Positions 52,371 to 61,537 of a DNA stretch of 64,000 nucleotides are shown here, one piece after another. Position 1 is the first letter of the stretch. Every line of letters begins with the position of its first letter. The position numbers were made by a program, and so were the translations under genes. The notes beneath the pieces are model-generated. The model did no database searches. It worked only from the letters and a program-made list of their open reading frames with translations, and was not told where the DNA came from. The stretch lies in the NCBI GenBank assembly GCA_902776975.1, contig CACYSI010000020.1:1-64000 (forward strand), in the 5' to 3' direction. This stretch comes from an uncultured Ruminococcus sp. Its GTDB lineage: Bacteria; Bacillota; Clostridia; Oscillospirales; Acutalibacteraceae.

Positions 52371-53585
52371 TTAATACAGTGATCTTATCCTGTCGAGCTG
52401 AACAGCGGCGTTAGCCGACATAACGTTGTTGATGAACAGCACCTCGGTGATACCGTGATCCTGCATATAGCTCTTGAGGTTCTGACCGAAATAGCGGAAG
52501 TCGATAACATGGACCTCCTGATAGTTGTTGGTAAGATAAGGAACAAACGAATTGCCGTAGCTCTCTTTTACCACGGCGATTTTCTTGCCGTTATCGAGAG
52601 TATCGTTATACTCGATGAACAGCGGGCTGTCGCCGTAGATGAATACGCCGTAGGAGTATCTGCCGGAGCCCTCCTGCTCATAGTAGACAGTGGTCTCGTA
52701 CAGATCCTCGCCGGGGTTATCCTGACGCATGGCGTGAGTCTGATACGGGAAGGTCCAGTAGTGGACCGTATCGAGGTTCTCATACAGTGACTGGTCGTTG
52801 TCTATCAGCGAGCCCTCAAAGTCAGCTATGGTATGCTCCTCACAGGTCGTCAGATCGAGCGGCGTCTGCCCGGTCTGCTCACAGAACGCCTGATACGCGT
52901 AGTACGCGCCCAAACCCGTCCAGTGATGGTCTGTATTGAAGAACAGATACTCGTCTATATGCTCACACAGCTTGTTGTAACAGTTTATGGGCTTTACATC
53001 CTCGGTATAGCTTGAGTAGATCTGCTTGATGTTCTCAGCCTGAGAGCCCGCGGTCACCCCCGCGTCTATCAGTCGTTTAGGCAGGGCGAACTCGGTATGA
53101 TTAGGCACTACCATATTGTAAACGGTGAAATCGGGAGCGTTCTTCTTGAACTCCGATATAGTCGCGGCATAATCCTTAGCTCCCGCCTCGGAGCTGCCGA
53201 ACAGCTCGAGCGCCATCTTGTTGTAGATATACACGCCGCCGTTTGAGGATGAATACTGACCCTCCGACTTGCCGTCATCCTTGATGTTGGGGGTATTGAA
53301 GGTCATAGCCTCGTTCACCGTGGGCGCCTCGGTGACCTCCTCGACCGTCTCAGCGACGGTAGCCTCCTGAGGCTTAGCGCTGCTGCCGCCGAAGATCGCC
53401 TTGAACGCCTGCACCAGCAGGATAATCACCAAGAACACGATCAGCAGACAAACCAGTACGATCACGGTGCGTCTGATGAGCAGCTTTTTGCGGCGTTCGC
53501 GCTTCATCTGAGCTATGGCGCGCTGCCTTTTCAGGCTCTCGGCTGCTTTGCGGGTATCGTTGCCGCCGAAATTATCGTAGTCCAT
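52371..53585 (-). CDS. DHHW-family membrane-anchored protein, copy 1
   Basis: A 404-aa protein with a basic cytoplasmic start, one membrane segment (about 37-62), a Thr/Glu linker and an extracellular SGNH/AlgX-like domain. NTDHHWTGLGAYYAYQAF holds the DHHW motif that names the family; VVKESYGNSFVPYL gives the late strand. DHHW proteins usually accompany MBOAT acyltransferases that O-acetylate surface polymers. Here the MBOAT gene is 5 kb away with its own DHHW gene (56335), so this copy may have a separate or shared role. A NUDIX gene follows. Confidence 0.85.
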   Translation of the reverse strand: MDYDNFGGNDTRKAAESLKRQRAIAQMKRERRKKLLIRRTVIVLVCLLIVFLVIILLVQAFKAIFGGSSAKPQEATVAETVEEVTEAPTVNEAMTFNTPNIKDDGKSEGQYSSSNGGVYIYNKMALELFGSSEAGAKDYAATISEFKKNAPDFTVYNMVVPNHTEFALPKRLIDAGVTAGSQAENIKQIYSSYTEDVKPINCYNKLCEHIDEYLFFNTDHHWTGLGAYYAYQAFCEQTGQTPLDLTTCEEHTIADFEGSLIDNDQSLYENLDTVHYWTFPYQTHAMRQDNPGEDLYETTVYYEQEGSGRYSYGVFIYGDSPLFIEYNDTLDNGKKIAVVKESYGNSFVPYLTNNYQEVHVIDFRYFGQNLKSYMQDHGITEVLFINNVMSANAAVQLDRIRSLY

Positions 53586-53636
53586 AAAATTCCCTCCGTT
53601 CCCTCATAATGCTTCAAAATGTAAATATTCTATAGT

Positions 53637-53665
53637 ATTATACTACAAAAATCTTTATGATACAA
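53637..53665 (-). promoter_or_regulatory. Promoter of the DHHW-NUDIX pair
   Basis: Minus strand TTGTAT (53660-53665), 17-bp spacer, TATAAT (53637-53642). Confidence 0.75.
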
Positions 53666-53744
53666 CTAAAAATCCATAAAAAATACGATGTTTGACGCTT
53701 TTTTTGGATTTTTTATATAGATTTTATGAAGATCATCAAGGTTC

Positions 53745-53773
53745 TTGCGTTATCTTTTAACTTGTGCTATTAT
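53745..53773 (+). promoter_or_regulatory. Promoter of the aminotransferase gene
   Basis: TTGCGT (53745-53750), 17-bp spacer, TATTAT (53768-53773), with TG in the extended -10 position. Confidence 0.65.
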
Positions 53774-53808
53774 TAATAAGTTAATAAAATACAGAAAGCG
53801 TGACTGAT

Positions 53809-55002
53809 ATGGACTACAGATTTTCAGATAAGGTGCTGGCGCTAAAGCCCAACGCCATCCGCGAGATACTCAAAAGCGCGTCCGACCCGGGCGTGATCTC
53901 CCTCTCGGCGGGCAACCCCGCTCCCGACGCCTTTCCGATAGAGGCTATAAGCGAGATATCCGCCCGCCTGCTAAGGGACAATCCCATAGGCGTGCTGCAG
54001 TACGGAGTCAGCGAGGGCTATCAGCCCCTGCGCGATACCCTCAAGCAGTATCTCAAAACTAAGCACAACATAGGCGGCGAGAACGATGAGCTGATCATTG
54101 TCTCTGGCGCTCAGCAGGTCATGGATATAGCCGCCAAGACCTTCCTCAACGAGGGCGATGTGCTCATCTGCGAGGCTCCGAGCTTTGTCGGAGCGCTCAA
54201 TACCTTCCGCAGCTATAACTCCGAGCTCGTGGGCGTTCCCGTCGATCCCGACGGCATGAACATGGAGGCGCTGGAAAAGGCGCTGGATGAAAACCCGCGC
54301 GCAAAGCTCATCTATACCATCACTAACTTCCAGAATCCCTCGGGCGTGACCATGTCGCTCGAGAAGAAAAAGCGTATGTATGAGCTCGCTAAAGCGCATG
54401 GTTGTCTGATCATAGAGGACAACCCCTACGGCGACCTCAGATACTACGGCGAGGATGTGCCCGCTATCAAGAGCTTTGATACCGACGGCATCGTCATCTA
54501 TTCCGGCTCGTTCAGTAAGGTGCTCGCGCCCGGCATCCGCGTCGGCTATATGATGGCTGACAAGGCCGCTATGGCTAAGATGATCATATGCAAGCAGGGT
54601 CAGGACGTACACACCGCCATGTGGTCGCAGATGCTCTGCTATGAGTTCATGACCAAGTATGATTTTGAGGCTCACCTCGGCTATCTGCGCGATCTTTACC
54701 GCGCCAAGGCAGACCTGTGCATGAGCCTGCTCGACCGGTACGTCGTGCCTCACGGCATCAGCTACAACAAGATACAGGGCGGTCTGTTCATCTGGTGCAA
54801 CCTGCCCGAAGACGTCGATATGCTCGACTTCTGCAAGAAGCTCACCGAGCGCAAGGTCTGCGTAGTACCGGGCAACGCCTTCCTCACGGACAGCGCCATG
54901 GAGTGCCACAGCTTCCGCATCAACTTCTCCACCCCCACCGACGAGCAGCTCACACAAGGCGTCAAGGAGATCGGAAAGCTCGCTCAGGAGCTGATCGGAT
55001 AA
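53809..55002 (+). CDS. PLP-dependent aminotransferase (class I/II, 2-aminoadipate/MocR-like)
   Basis: A 397-aa fold-type I aminotransferase. SLSAGNPAPDAFP opens the domain, YGVSEGYQPLRDTL and IVSGAQQVMDIAAKTF follow, YTITNFQNPSG binds the cofactor, and the PLP Lys lies in SGSFSKVLAPGIRVGY. This pattern matches the LysN/2-aminoadipate group, which tolerates many substrates. No N-terminal regulatory domain is present, so it is an enzyme and not a MocR regulator. The ATG at 53809 or the GTG at 53800 may be the start; neither has a strong ribosome site. Confidence 0.88.
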   Translation: MDYRFSDKVLALKPNAIREILKSASDPGVISLSAGNPAPDAFPIEAISEISARLLRDNPIGVLQYGVSEGYQPLRDTLKQYLKTKHNIGGENDELIIVSGAQQVMDIAAKTFLNEGDVLICEAPSFVGALNTFRSYNSELVGVPVDPDGMNMEALEKALDENPRAKLIYTITNFQNPSGVTMSLEKKKRMYELAKAHGCLIIEDNPYGDLRYYGEDVPAIKSFDTDGIVIYSGSFSKVLAPGIRVGYMMADKAAMAKMIICKQGQDVHTAMWSQMLCYEFMTKYDFEAHLGYLRDLYRAKADLCMSLLDRYVVPHGISYNKIQGGLFIWCNLPEDVDMLDFCKKLTERKVCVVPGNAFLTDSAMECHSFRINFSTPTDEQLTQGVKEIGKLAQELIG

Positions 55003-55005
55003 TAA

Positions 55006-55166
55006 AGCCTTCCCCTTGAGGGGAAGGTGGGCAATTCGCTTGCGAATTGGTCGGATGAGGTGGAAACCTCTCCGATATATCAATTTACGGGATAGAGCGG
55101 AAGCGCTTCCACCTCATCCGTCACCGCCTCAGTCGGCGGCGACACCTTCCCCTCAAGGGGAAGGCT
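55006..55166. repeat. Inverted-repeat element, family C, copy 1
   Basis: About 161 bp bounded by perfect hairpins AGCCTTCCCC-TTGA-GGGGAAGG and CCTTCCCC-TCAA-GGGGAAGGCT, which are also inverted repeats of each other. Inside is CCTCATCCGTCACCG, shared with 61538-61740, and the complementary GATGAGG near the left end. It fills the aminotransferase/trpS gap. Confidence 0.82.
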
Positions 55167-55194
55167 ATACTTCACCCACAAAGGACAGATAACT

Positions 55195-56217
55195 ATGGAT
55201 AATACCACCCCCGAAAAGAAGCAGATCGTATTCTCAGCGATACAGCCCAGCGGCTCTATCACCCTCGGCAACTACCTCGGCGCCGTTAAGAACTGGGTAA
55301 GGATGCAGGATAACCCCGAGTACAACTGCATCTACGCGCTCGCCGACCTGCACACCATCACCGTGCGGCAGGAGCCGGCGACCTTCCGCAAAAACATCAT
55401 AGATATGTACGCCTCGATCATGGCGTGCGGCGTTGACGTAGACAAGGCCCCGTTCTTCATCCAGAGCCACAACCCCGACCACGCGGTCATGGGCTGGATA
55501 CTTGACTGCTACACCCAGTTCGGCGAGCTCAGCCGCATGACTCAGTTCAAGGACAAGAGCGCCAAGCACGCCGACAACATCAACGCCGGTCTCTTCACCT
55601 ACCCCAGCCTCATGGCGGGCGACATCCTGCTGTATCAGGCTGACAAGGTGCCGGTAGGATCAGACCAGATGCAGCATCTTGAGCTTACCCGCGACATAGC
55701 AAACCGCTTCAACGGCATCTACGGCAACGTGTTCAAGATCCCCGAGGGCTTCATCCCCAAGGACGGCGCCCGCGTGATGAGCCTGCAGAATCCGACCTCT
55801 AAGATGAGCAAGTCTGACGAGAACGCCAACAGCTACATCCTGCTCACCGATGAAGATAACGTGATCATGAAGAAATTTAAGCGCGCTATCACCGACAGCG
55901 AGGCTAAGGTGCGCTACGCCGAGGGCAAGGACGGCATCAACAACCTTATGTCTATATACTCGGCTGTCACGGGGCTGAGCTACGAGCAGATCGAGCGCGA
56001 CTTTGACGGCAAGGGCTACGGCGACTTCAAGACAGCCGTAGGCGAGGCTGTGGTCGCTGAGCTCTCCCCCATCCGTAAGCGCTATCAGGAGTTCTTGAAG
56101 GACAAGAAGTACATCGAAGAGTGCTACACAAAGAGCCTCGAGTTCGTCCGGCGCCTGAGCCACAGAACGGTAGAAAAAGCCATGAAGAAGATCGGCTACG
56201 TCCTGCCTAAGAGATAA
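55195..56217 (+). CDS. trpS: Tryptophanyl-tRNA synthetase
   Basis: A 340-aa class I synthetase charging tRNA-Trp. AIQPSGSITLGNYLGAVKNW carries the HIGH-type motif (TLGN) and SKMSKSDENAN the KMSKS loop. GDILLYQADKVPVGSDQMQHLE is the amino acid pocket. The length is that of standard bacterial TrpRS. It lies between repeat elements and is probably transcribed on its own; no T-box leader was recognised upstream, where a family C repeat ends 28 bases before the ATG. Confidence 0.96.
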   Translation: MDNTTPEKKQIVFSAIQPSGSITLGNYLGAVKNWVRMQDNPEYNCIYALADLHTITVRQEPATFRKNIIDMYASIMACGVDVDKAPFFIQSHNPDHAVMGWILDCYTQFGELSRMTQFKDKSAKHADNINAGLFTYPSLMAGDILLYQADKVPVGSDQMQHLELTRDIANRFNGIYGNVFKIPEGFIPKDGARVMSLQNPTSKMSKSDENANSYILLTDEDNVIMKKFKRAITDSEAKVRYAEGKDGINNLMSIYSAVTGLSYEQIERDFDGKGYGDFKTAVGEAVVAELSPIRKRYQEFLKDKKYIEECYTKSLEFVRRLSHRTVEKAMKKIGYVLPKR

Positions 56218-56230
56218 ACCGAATAATTCG

Positions 56231-56278
56231 TTGAGATTGCCACGAGCTGACACAAGTGTCAAGCCCCTCGCAATGACT
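56231..56278. repeat. REP-like palindrome after trpS
   Basis: TTGAGATTGCCACGAGC at the left and GCCCCTCGCAATGAC at the right pair imperfectly, with GACAC/GTGTC inside. The same ends bound the larger element at 57504-57644. Confidence 0.6.
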
Positions 56279-56334
56279 GTTACCGAAAACAACGGCGACG
56301 CAGATACGCTCTGCGCCGCCGTTTTATGCTTTAT

Positions 56335-57477
56335 TTATCCTATCTTGGCTATATTGTCATCCGATGTAAGGTTATCCAAAGAGTACAGCATCAGCACCCT
56401 GTCCACGCCCTCGCGGGTGATGATCTCAGACAACGGATAGCTGTAGTATCTGAGGTCTACCATGATGATCTCGCTGTAGTGATCGGCGAGGAACGGCACC
56501 ATAGAGTGCGCGAAGCTGTCTTTGATCACCATCAGCTTTTTGCCGTCCTTGAGCTTAGTATTCTTTATGACGGTATAAGGGTGGTTGCCGTCGAGGTATA
56601 CGGGGTACTTGTCGTCCTCGTCAAGATGATCGTAAAAGAACATATCGTCCTGCTCTACGGTGTTCTCACCGTCGGTGATGCTCACCTTGATATCGCCGTC
56701 GTTGAGCTTATTGTCCCAGACCTCGATGCTGTCGGGCGGAGTGAGCCAGAAGCCCGAGGTAGAGTAGGTGGTGCCGTAAAAGCCCTCGTAAGTGTCTACG
56801 CTGTAGTCCGTCGGCTCATGGGGAGTATAGCCGAGAGTCTTGCTCAGGGCTCTGTACGCTGTATAAGCGCCGTACGCCGTCCAATGGTGGTCGGTACGGT
56901 AGAACACCTGATGTCCCTCATCATAAGCCTCTTTGAGACCGTCGCGCAGATCGACGAACTCAGCCTTGTCAAAGGTATCTTCAAGAGCGGCAAAGCGCTC
57001 GTCGTCAAGATAGGTATAGTGAAAGCGCGGCAGCTTATCGGGGCAGAGCCAGCCGGTAGACGGAGCCACAGCCACGGTGACGGGGACATCTATCTGCTGA
57101 GCGAACTCCTCCATAAAGCCCGAGTTGCGCGCGAGCATATCCTTAGCCTCGGGATCGTTGATGAGATAGTCGTCGGCGCCCTTGTACACGCCCTTCTCGC
57201 CGTTGTTGCCCAGCGCTAAGTTGTAGTACGCGCTGAAGCCTACCCAGAAGTTGCGACCCGCGGTATGATCCTCGATATACTTCTCAAACTTGGTCTGGAA
57301 GGAGTTTTTCTTATCCGAGGTGAAGAGCGAGGATGCATTGAACTCGGGAGCCTCCTGCAGATAGCGCTTTTCGGAGGAGCTGTATTCTTTTTTGGGCAGG
57401 ATGATGAAGAGTATCAGCATCACAGCGATGAAGCCGATGAAAACTATCATCGGCAATCTCTTATAGAGCTTACTCAT
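56335..57477 (-). CDS. DHHW-family protein partner of MBOAT acyltransferase, copy 2
   Basis: A 380-aa protein with one N-terminal membrane segment (about 9-27) and an extracellular SGNH/AlgX-like domain. FYRTDHHWTAYGAYTAYRAL holds the DHHW motif; VIKDSFAHSMVPFLADHY is the late conserved strand with the Ser. It follows the MBOAT gene in the same direction (175 bases, with a repeat between), so the pair probably passes acetyl groups from the cytoplasm to a surface glycan. GGAGG precedes the ATG. Compared with copy 1 it has a shorter N-terminus. Confidence 0.88.
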   Translation of the reverse strand: MSKLYKRLPMIVFIGFIAVMLILFIILPKKEYSSSEKRYLQEAPEFNASSLFTSDKKNSFQTKFEKYIEDHTAGRNFWVGFSAYYNLALGNNGEKGVYKGADDYLINDPEAKDMLARNSGFMEEFAQQIDVPVTVAVAPSTGWLCPDKLPRFHYTYLDDERFAALEDTFDKAEFVDLRDGLKEAYDEGHQVFYRTDHHWTAYGAYTAYRALSKTLGYTPHEPTDYSVDTYEGFYGTTYSTSGFWLTPPDSIEVWDNKLNDGDIKVSITDGENTVEQDDMFFYDHLDEDDKYPVYLDGNHPYTVIKNTKLKDGKKLMVIKDSFAHSMVPFLADHYSEIIMVDLRYYSYPLSEIITREGVDRVLMLYSLDNLTSDDNIAKIG

Positions 57478-57503
57478 ACAGCGCCTCCTTTATGATCGAT
57501 AGG

Positions 57504-57644
57504 TTGAGATTGCCACAGCCCTTTAGCAACCCTCAGTCACCTTCGGTGACAGCCTCCTCGCCGGAAGCGGCTCCCCCCTTGTCCTTCGGACATTCCCCCA
57601 ACGGGGGTACCTTAGGAAAGGCCTGTGGGCTTCGCAATGACAAT
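57504..57644. repeat. REP-type composite element between MBOAT and DHHW genes
   Basis: Outer ends TTGAGATTGCCACAGCCC and GGGCTTCGCAATGACAA match those of 56231-56278. The interior has GTCACC-TTC-GGTGAC and a GC-rich hairpin (CCCCC...GGGGG), resembling the interior of the other families. It looks like one element nested in another. Confidence 0.6.
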
Positions 57645-57652
57645 TGAACAAA

Positions 57653-59065
57653 TCAGAATCTGAAATAGATGAACGGGTTATAGCTGCCTGCTACGAGCAG
57701 AGCCGTGCTGATGAACAGCACCGCAACGCAGTATACAGCCTGCAGAGCGGGAGCGGCGGCGGTAGCTCTGACCTTTTTATACAGCAGAGCTCCCAGCGGG
57801 GTAGCCGCTGCGCATCCGACTATGAGCATAGGCAGATATGACATGACCAGAGTCAGGGCGTTCTCGCCTATGACGATACCGCCGAAGTTGAACATCGAGC
57901 CGAGGAACTGTCCTAAAGCGGGCATACCGCCCTTATCGTCGGCAAAGTAGAAGATGACCCAGCCGATGATGATGAAGAACAGCGAGTAGATGTGCTGTAC
58001 GGCAGCGGGACACTTAGCGAGCCACTTTTTGAGCACGAGCTTTTCGATGACGAGCAGAAGTCCGAAGTACAGACCCCAGAGGATGAAGTTGTACGACGCG
58101 CCGTGCCACAGTCCGGTAAGGAACCAGACTATCAACAGGTTGATGATCTGCCTGCCGAAGCCCTTGCGGTTACCGCCCAGCGGTATGTAGACATACTCTC
58201 TGAACCATGTACCCAGAGATATATGCCAGCGCCGCCAGAACTCGGTGATGCTCTTGGATATATAAGGGTAGTTGAAGTTTTTGAGAAACTCAAAGCCGAG
58301 CATATTGCCCAGTCCGCACGCCATATCGGAGTAGCCTGAAAAGTCAAAGTATATCTGTAACGAATATCCGATGATACCGACCCATGAGCCGAGCCAGCCG
58401 TTGTCCTGACCGGTCGAGAGCATAGCCTCCCACATGGCGCCCATCTGATTAGCTATGAGCACCTTTTTGGCGAGTCCTACGCAGAAGATGCACACGCCCT
58501 TGGTAAAGTCGTCGAGGGTCTCGCGGCGGTGATCGAGCTGATAAGCTACGTCCTTATACCGCACTATCGGGCCAGCGATAAGCTGGGGGAACAGCGATAC
58601 ATAGGTGCCGAAGGTGATGATGTTCTTCTGCACGGGAGCCTCGCGGCGGTAAACATCTATCGAATAAGACATGGTCTGGAAGGTGTAGAAGCTGATGCCT
58701 ATAGGCAGGTCGGGCAGCCTCGGTATGGGGATATCCACCCCGGGGATGAGGTTGACGGTCCTGAGCAGCATACCCGAGTACTTGAAGAACCCGAGCATAC
58801 TCAGATTAATGATCATAGAGGCTATGAGAAAGCCCTTAGCCCTGCGCGGATTTGACTCGCGGTTTTTGTCTATAAAGTATCCGCAGGTATAGTCGACAAT
58901 GGTCGAGATGACCATGAGGATGACGAAGACAGGCTCGCCCCAGCCGTAGAACACGAGGTTGACGACAAAGAGCAGGAGGTTGCGCCACTTACGCGGACAG
59001 ATATAGTACGCCGCGAGCACTATCGGCAGATACGCGAACAAAAATATAAGCGATGAAAATACCAT
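57653..59065 (-). CDS. MBOAT-family O-acyltransferase (AlgI/DltB-like)
   Basis: A 470-aa protein with about ten membrane segments. FWRRWHISLGTWFREYVYIP is the AlgI signature and LWHGASYNFILWG holds the catalytic His of membrane-bound O-acyltransferases. Such proteins carry acyl (usually acetyl) groups across the membrane to surface polysaccharides. The downstream DHHW protein is the usual extracellular partner. GGAGG precedes the ATG. The polymer is not identified here. Confidence 0.93.
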   Translation of the reverse strand: MVFSSLIFLFAYLPIVLAAYYICPRKWRNLLLFVVNLVFYGWGEPVFVILMVISTIVDYTCGYFIDKNRESNPRRAKGFLIASMIINLSMLGFFKYSGMLLRTVNLIPGVDIPIPRLPDLPIGISFYTFQTMSYSIDVYRREAPVQKNIITFGTYVSLFPQLIAGPIVRYKDVAYQLDHRRETLDDFTKGVCIFCVGLAKKVLIANQMGAMWEAMLSTGQDNGWLGSWVGIIGYSLQIYFDFSGYSDMACGLGNMLGFEFLKNFNYPYISKSITEFWRRWHISLGTWFREYVYIPLGGNRKGFGRQIINLLIVWFLTGLWHGASYNFILWGLYFGLLLVIEKLVLKKWLAKCPAAVQHIYSLFFIIIGWVIFYFADDKGGMPALGQFLGSMFNFGGIVIGENALTLVMSYLPMLIVGCAAATPLGALLYKKVRATAAAPALQAVYCVAVLFISTALLVAGSYNPFIYFRF

Positions 59066-59084
59066 GGCGACCTCCTTTCTGATA

Positions 59085-59238
59085 AATTAGGCATGAGGAA
59101 TTGCCAAAAGCGGTAACTCGTTGTTCCTCAACAAAACGCTTTCTAAACGTTAATCAGCTTTTTGAATTCAACTATCAGAATCAAAAATGCAAAGCATTTC
59201 CCATAATTCCTAATTTCTATTTCTTAATTCCTCATTAG
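59085..59238. repeat. Inverted-repeat element with heptad end
   Basis: The left end AATTAGGCATGAGGAATT pairs with the right end AATTCCTCATTAG. The right half runs in 7-nt steps (TAATTCC, TAATTTC). It provides the stop codon of the zinc-ribbon gene and ends near the MBOAT start. Confidence 0.6.
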
Positions 59239-59663
59239 AATAAAATGTTCTTCTTAAAATCCTTATCACAGCGCGGACAGTGTATGTGCTGCGTCCCGGT
59301 GCGCTTTTTGAGTCTGAGCTGAGCCTTGCAGTAGGGGCAGCGGACATAACGGTGAGTCTTGAAGTCTCTTATCTTCATATACTGTCTTTTGAAAAAGTCA
59401 CTCACCGTGCCCCAAATGCTGAGAAAACGGTTGTTCTCATACATACGCTTAGTGATGTTGGTAGACAGCGAGCGCAGTATCGCTATCGTAGCTAAAGCCA
59501 AAACTATCAGTATCAGTACGGGCGTACGCACAAAGAAGAATATCCTCAAAAACAGATTGACGACATACAGTATACCCGCCAGTATCCAGATAAAAGTATT
59601 CAGCTTGTCATTTCCGTATCTTCCGCGCATGAACTCGGAGACCTTCATAAGAAAATTACGCAT
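59235..59663 (-). CDS. Membrane protein with C-terminal zinc ribbon
   Basis: A 142-aa protein. Two hydrophobic segments (about 23-42 and 48-66) form a membrane hairpin; a basic cytoplasmic part follows (FKRQYMKIRDFKTHRY). The end carries CPYC and CPRC (VRCPYCKAQLRLKKRTGTQHIHCPRCD-type spacing), a zinc ribbon. AAGGTGA precedes the ATG at 59663; the longer in-frame start adds 29 residues without a ribosome site. Function is unknown; the ribbon could hold nucleic acid or a protein partner at the membrane. Confidence 0.75.
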   Translation of the reverse strand: MRNFLMKVSEFMRGRYGNDKLNTFIWILAGILYVVNLFLRIFFFVRTPVLILIVLALATIAILRSLSTNITKRMYENNRFLSIWGTVSDFFKRQYMKIRDFKTHRYVRCPYCKAQLRLKKRTGTQHIHCPRCDKDFKKNILF

Positions 59664-59802
59664 ACTGTCACCTTCAAAAAATCGGTATCGTGAATCAAAA
59701 ACAATATTATCACAACGGCAAAGGATTTTCAAGAAATAAATTGCTTTCATCTATTGAATATCACCGAAAAACGGTTTATACTTTTATGCAGAATGACAAT
59801 AA

Positions 59803-59937
59803 AGAGAACAGTTAATGGTTAATGGTGAATAGTGAACGGTGAATGGTTTATGTATCTCGCTTCGCTCGTTCAATTATATTATAAAATCAAAGACGTGTCA
59901 GTGTGTTCCCTCAACTATTCTCTATTATCTGTTCTCT
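59803..59937. repeat. Inverted-repeat element with heptad-periodic ends, copy 2
   Basis: The left end starts AGAGAAC and runs in steps such as GGTTAAT, GGTGAAT; the right end runs ATTCTCT, ATTATCT, GTTCTCT. The core has GTATCTCGCTTCGCTCG and TTCAATTAT, matching the reverse complement of the core at 4995-5128. It lies just before the ClC gene's ribosome site. Confidence 0.7.
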
Positions 59938-59957
59938 GTTAAAGAAAGGTCACATTC

Positions 59958-61226
59958 ATGGAAAAATTAAAGCAAACAGCTAAGCATAACGCCTCGCGGA
60001 TCAAACAATACATCTTCTCGTTTTTGAGCTGGACAATCATCGCCCTGCTCACGGGAGCTATGGGAGGTCTGCTGGGCGCGGGCTTTCGATGGGCTGTGAA
60101 CTACGTCACAGATGTGCGTACGGCAAACCCGTGGCTGCACTACCTCCTGCCTGTAGGAGGCCTCGCGATAGCCTTCTTGTACCGCATAACCAAGCTCAGC
60201 GGTCACGCCGACACCAACCTCATCATAAACTCGGTGCGCACCGACAGCAAGGTGCCGATACTGCTCGCCCCGGTCATCTTCGTATCCACCGTCATCACCC
60301 ATCTCTTCGGCGGTTCAGCCGGCAGAGAGGGCGCGGCGCTGCAGCTCGGAGGCTGCATAGGCAGCTTCTTCGGCAGAGCGTTCAGACTCAGCGAAAAGGA
60401 CCTGCCCATAGCCGTGATGTGCGGCATGAGCGGTCTGTTCTCGGCGCTGTTCGGCACTCCGCTCACAGCCACGGTCTTCGCTATGGAGGTCATATCGGTA
60501 GGCATTTTCTACTACAGCGCGTTTTTGCCGTGCATAGTATCGGCGCTGACGGCATACTCGATAACCACCCTCTTCGGTCTTGAGGCTACTTCATATACGC
60601 TTACCGATTTTCCCGCGCTGAACCTGCCTAATATCGCTCTGACGGCGGTCATCGGTATAGCGGCGGCGGTGGTGAGCATGATCTTCTGTATAGCTCTTGA
60701 ACAAACTCACAAGGCGGCGGCAAAATTCCTGAAAAACGAGTACCTCCGCACAGCAGTGGGAGGCGCCGCGATAGTTCTGCTCACGCTGATCCTCGGCTAC
60801 CGCTACAACGGTATCGGCGGCGATGTGATAACCGAGGCGGTAGTACACGGCGAGGCTCTGCCCTACGACTTCATCCTCAAGATGGTGTTCACCGTCATCA
60901 CCATAGGCTTCGGCTACAAGGGCGGCGAGATCATCCCGACCTTCTTCATCGGCTCGACCATGGGCGCGGTGATAGCTCCGCTCCTGGGACTGCCGGCTCA
61001 GTTCGGCGCCGCGGTGGGGCTGATAGCGCTGTTCTGCGCGGTGGTCAACTGCCCCATAGCCTCGATCATCCTGTCCATAGAGCTCTTCGGCAGCAAGGGC
61101 CTGATCTTCTTCGCGATAGCTCTGGTCGTCAGCTATATGCTGTCGGGCTACTACAGCCTGTACTCGGGACAGAAGATAATGTACTCTAAGCGCCGCGCGA
61201 GATATATCAACAGAAACGCGAAATGA
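59958..61226 (+). CDS. ClC-family chloride channel/antiporter
   Basis: A 422-aa ClC protein with about twelve membrane helices in two inverted halves. GSAGREGAALQLGG is the GREGP-type motif with the gating Glu (here GREGA), GTPLTATVFAMEV the second anion-site loop, and GGEIIPTFFIGST the third. Fluoride-type ClCs differ at these places, so a Cl-/H+ antiporter is more likely. No cytoplasmic CBS domains follow. AAAGG precedes the ATG. It stands alone between repeat elements. Confidence 0.92.
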   Translation: MEKLKQTAKHNASRIKQYIFSFLSWTIIALLTGAMGGLLGAGFRWAVNYVTDVRTANPWLHYLLPVGGLAIAFLYRITKLSGHADTNLIINSVRTDSKVPILLAPVIFVSTVITHLFGGSAGREGAALQLGGCIGSFFGRAFRLSEKDLPIAVMCGMSGLFSALFGTPLTATVFAMEVISVGIFYYSAFLPCIVSALTAYSITTLFGLEATSYTLTDFPALNLPNIALTAVIGIAAAVVSMIFCIALEQTHKAAAKFLKNEYLRTAVGGAAIVLLTLILGYRYNGIGGDVITEAVVHGEALPYDFILKMVFTVITIGFGYKGGEIIPTFFIGSTMGAVIAPLLGLPAQFGAAVGLIALFCAVVNCPIASIILSIELFGSKGLIFFAIALVVSYMLSGYYSLYSGQKIMYSKRRARYINRNAK

Positions 61227-61537
61227 CAGTCCGATCATAGAATTTGAAATTGAAAAATGTAAAATGCTATGATATTATAAAGGTGTTACACGAACCGATT
61301 TATTTTTCAAATAATAGGTGGATTCTTGTCTATCGGCAAAAACACATCAATATTTTCTCATCTATTATTCGGAAATAAAGGTTTGTGTGACAACAAACGG
61401 AGTTATGCGTTTTTCGGTGTGTAGTTCCGTTTGGGGCTGCACACTTTTTATTTGAGGATCATCTCAACAATCATAACTCCTCACTTACTTCAAATCAGGC
61501 GAGGAGGGTTACCACGCCGTAGCGAGCATAAGATTAA
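61227..61537. other. Intergenic stretch after the ClC gene
   Basis: About 310 bp without an ORF. It holds an imperfect inverted repeat (CAAATAATAGGTG near 61311 with CATCTATTATTCGG near 61361) and the terminator at 61417-61450; then family C copy 2 begins. Confidence 0.55.
61417..61450 (+). terminator. Probable terminator downstream of the ClC gene
   Basis: GTGTGTAG (61417-61424) pairs with CTGCACAC (61437-61444), followed by TTTTTATTT. Confidence 0.6.

Noticed and set aside
53971..55083. Open frame of 370 codons antisense to the aminotransferase gene
   Set aside because: The plus strand encodes a complete PLP enzyme with promoter; the antisense frame shows no family signature.
55006..55194. 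T-box leader before trpS
   Set aside because: The gap is filled by a family C inverted repeat; no T-box sequence or specifier loop was recognised.
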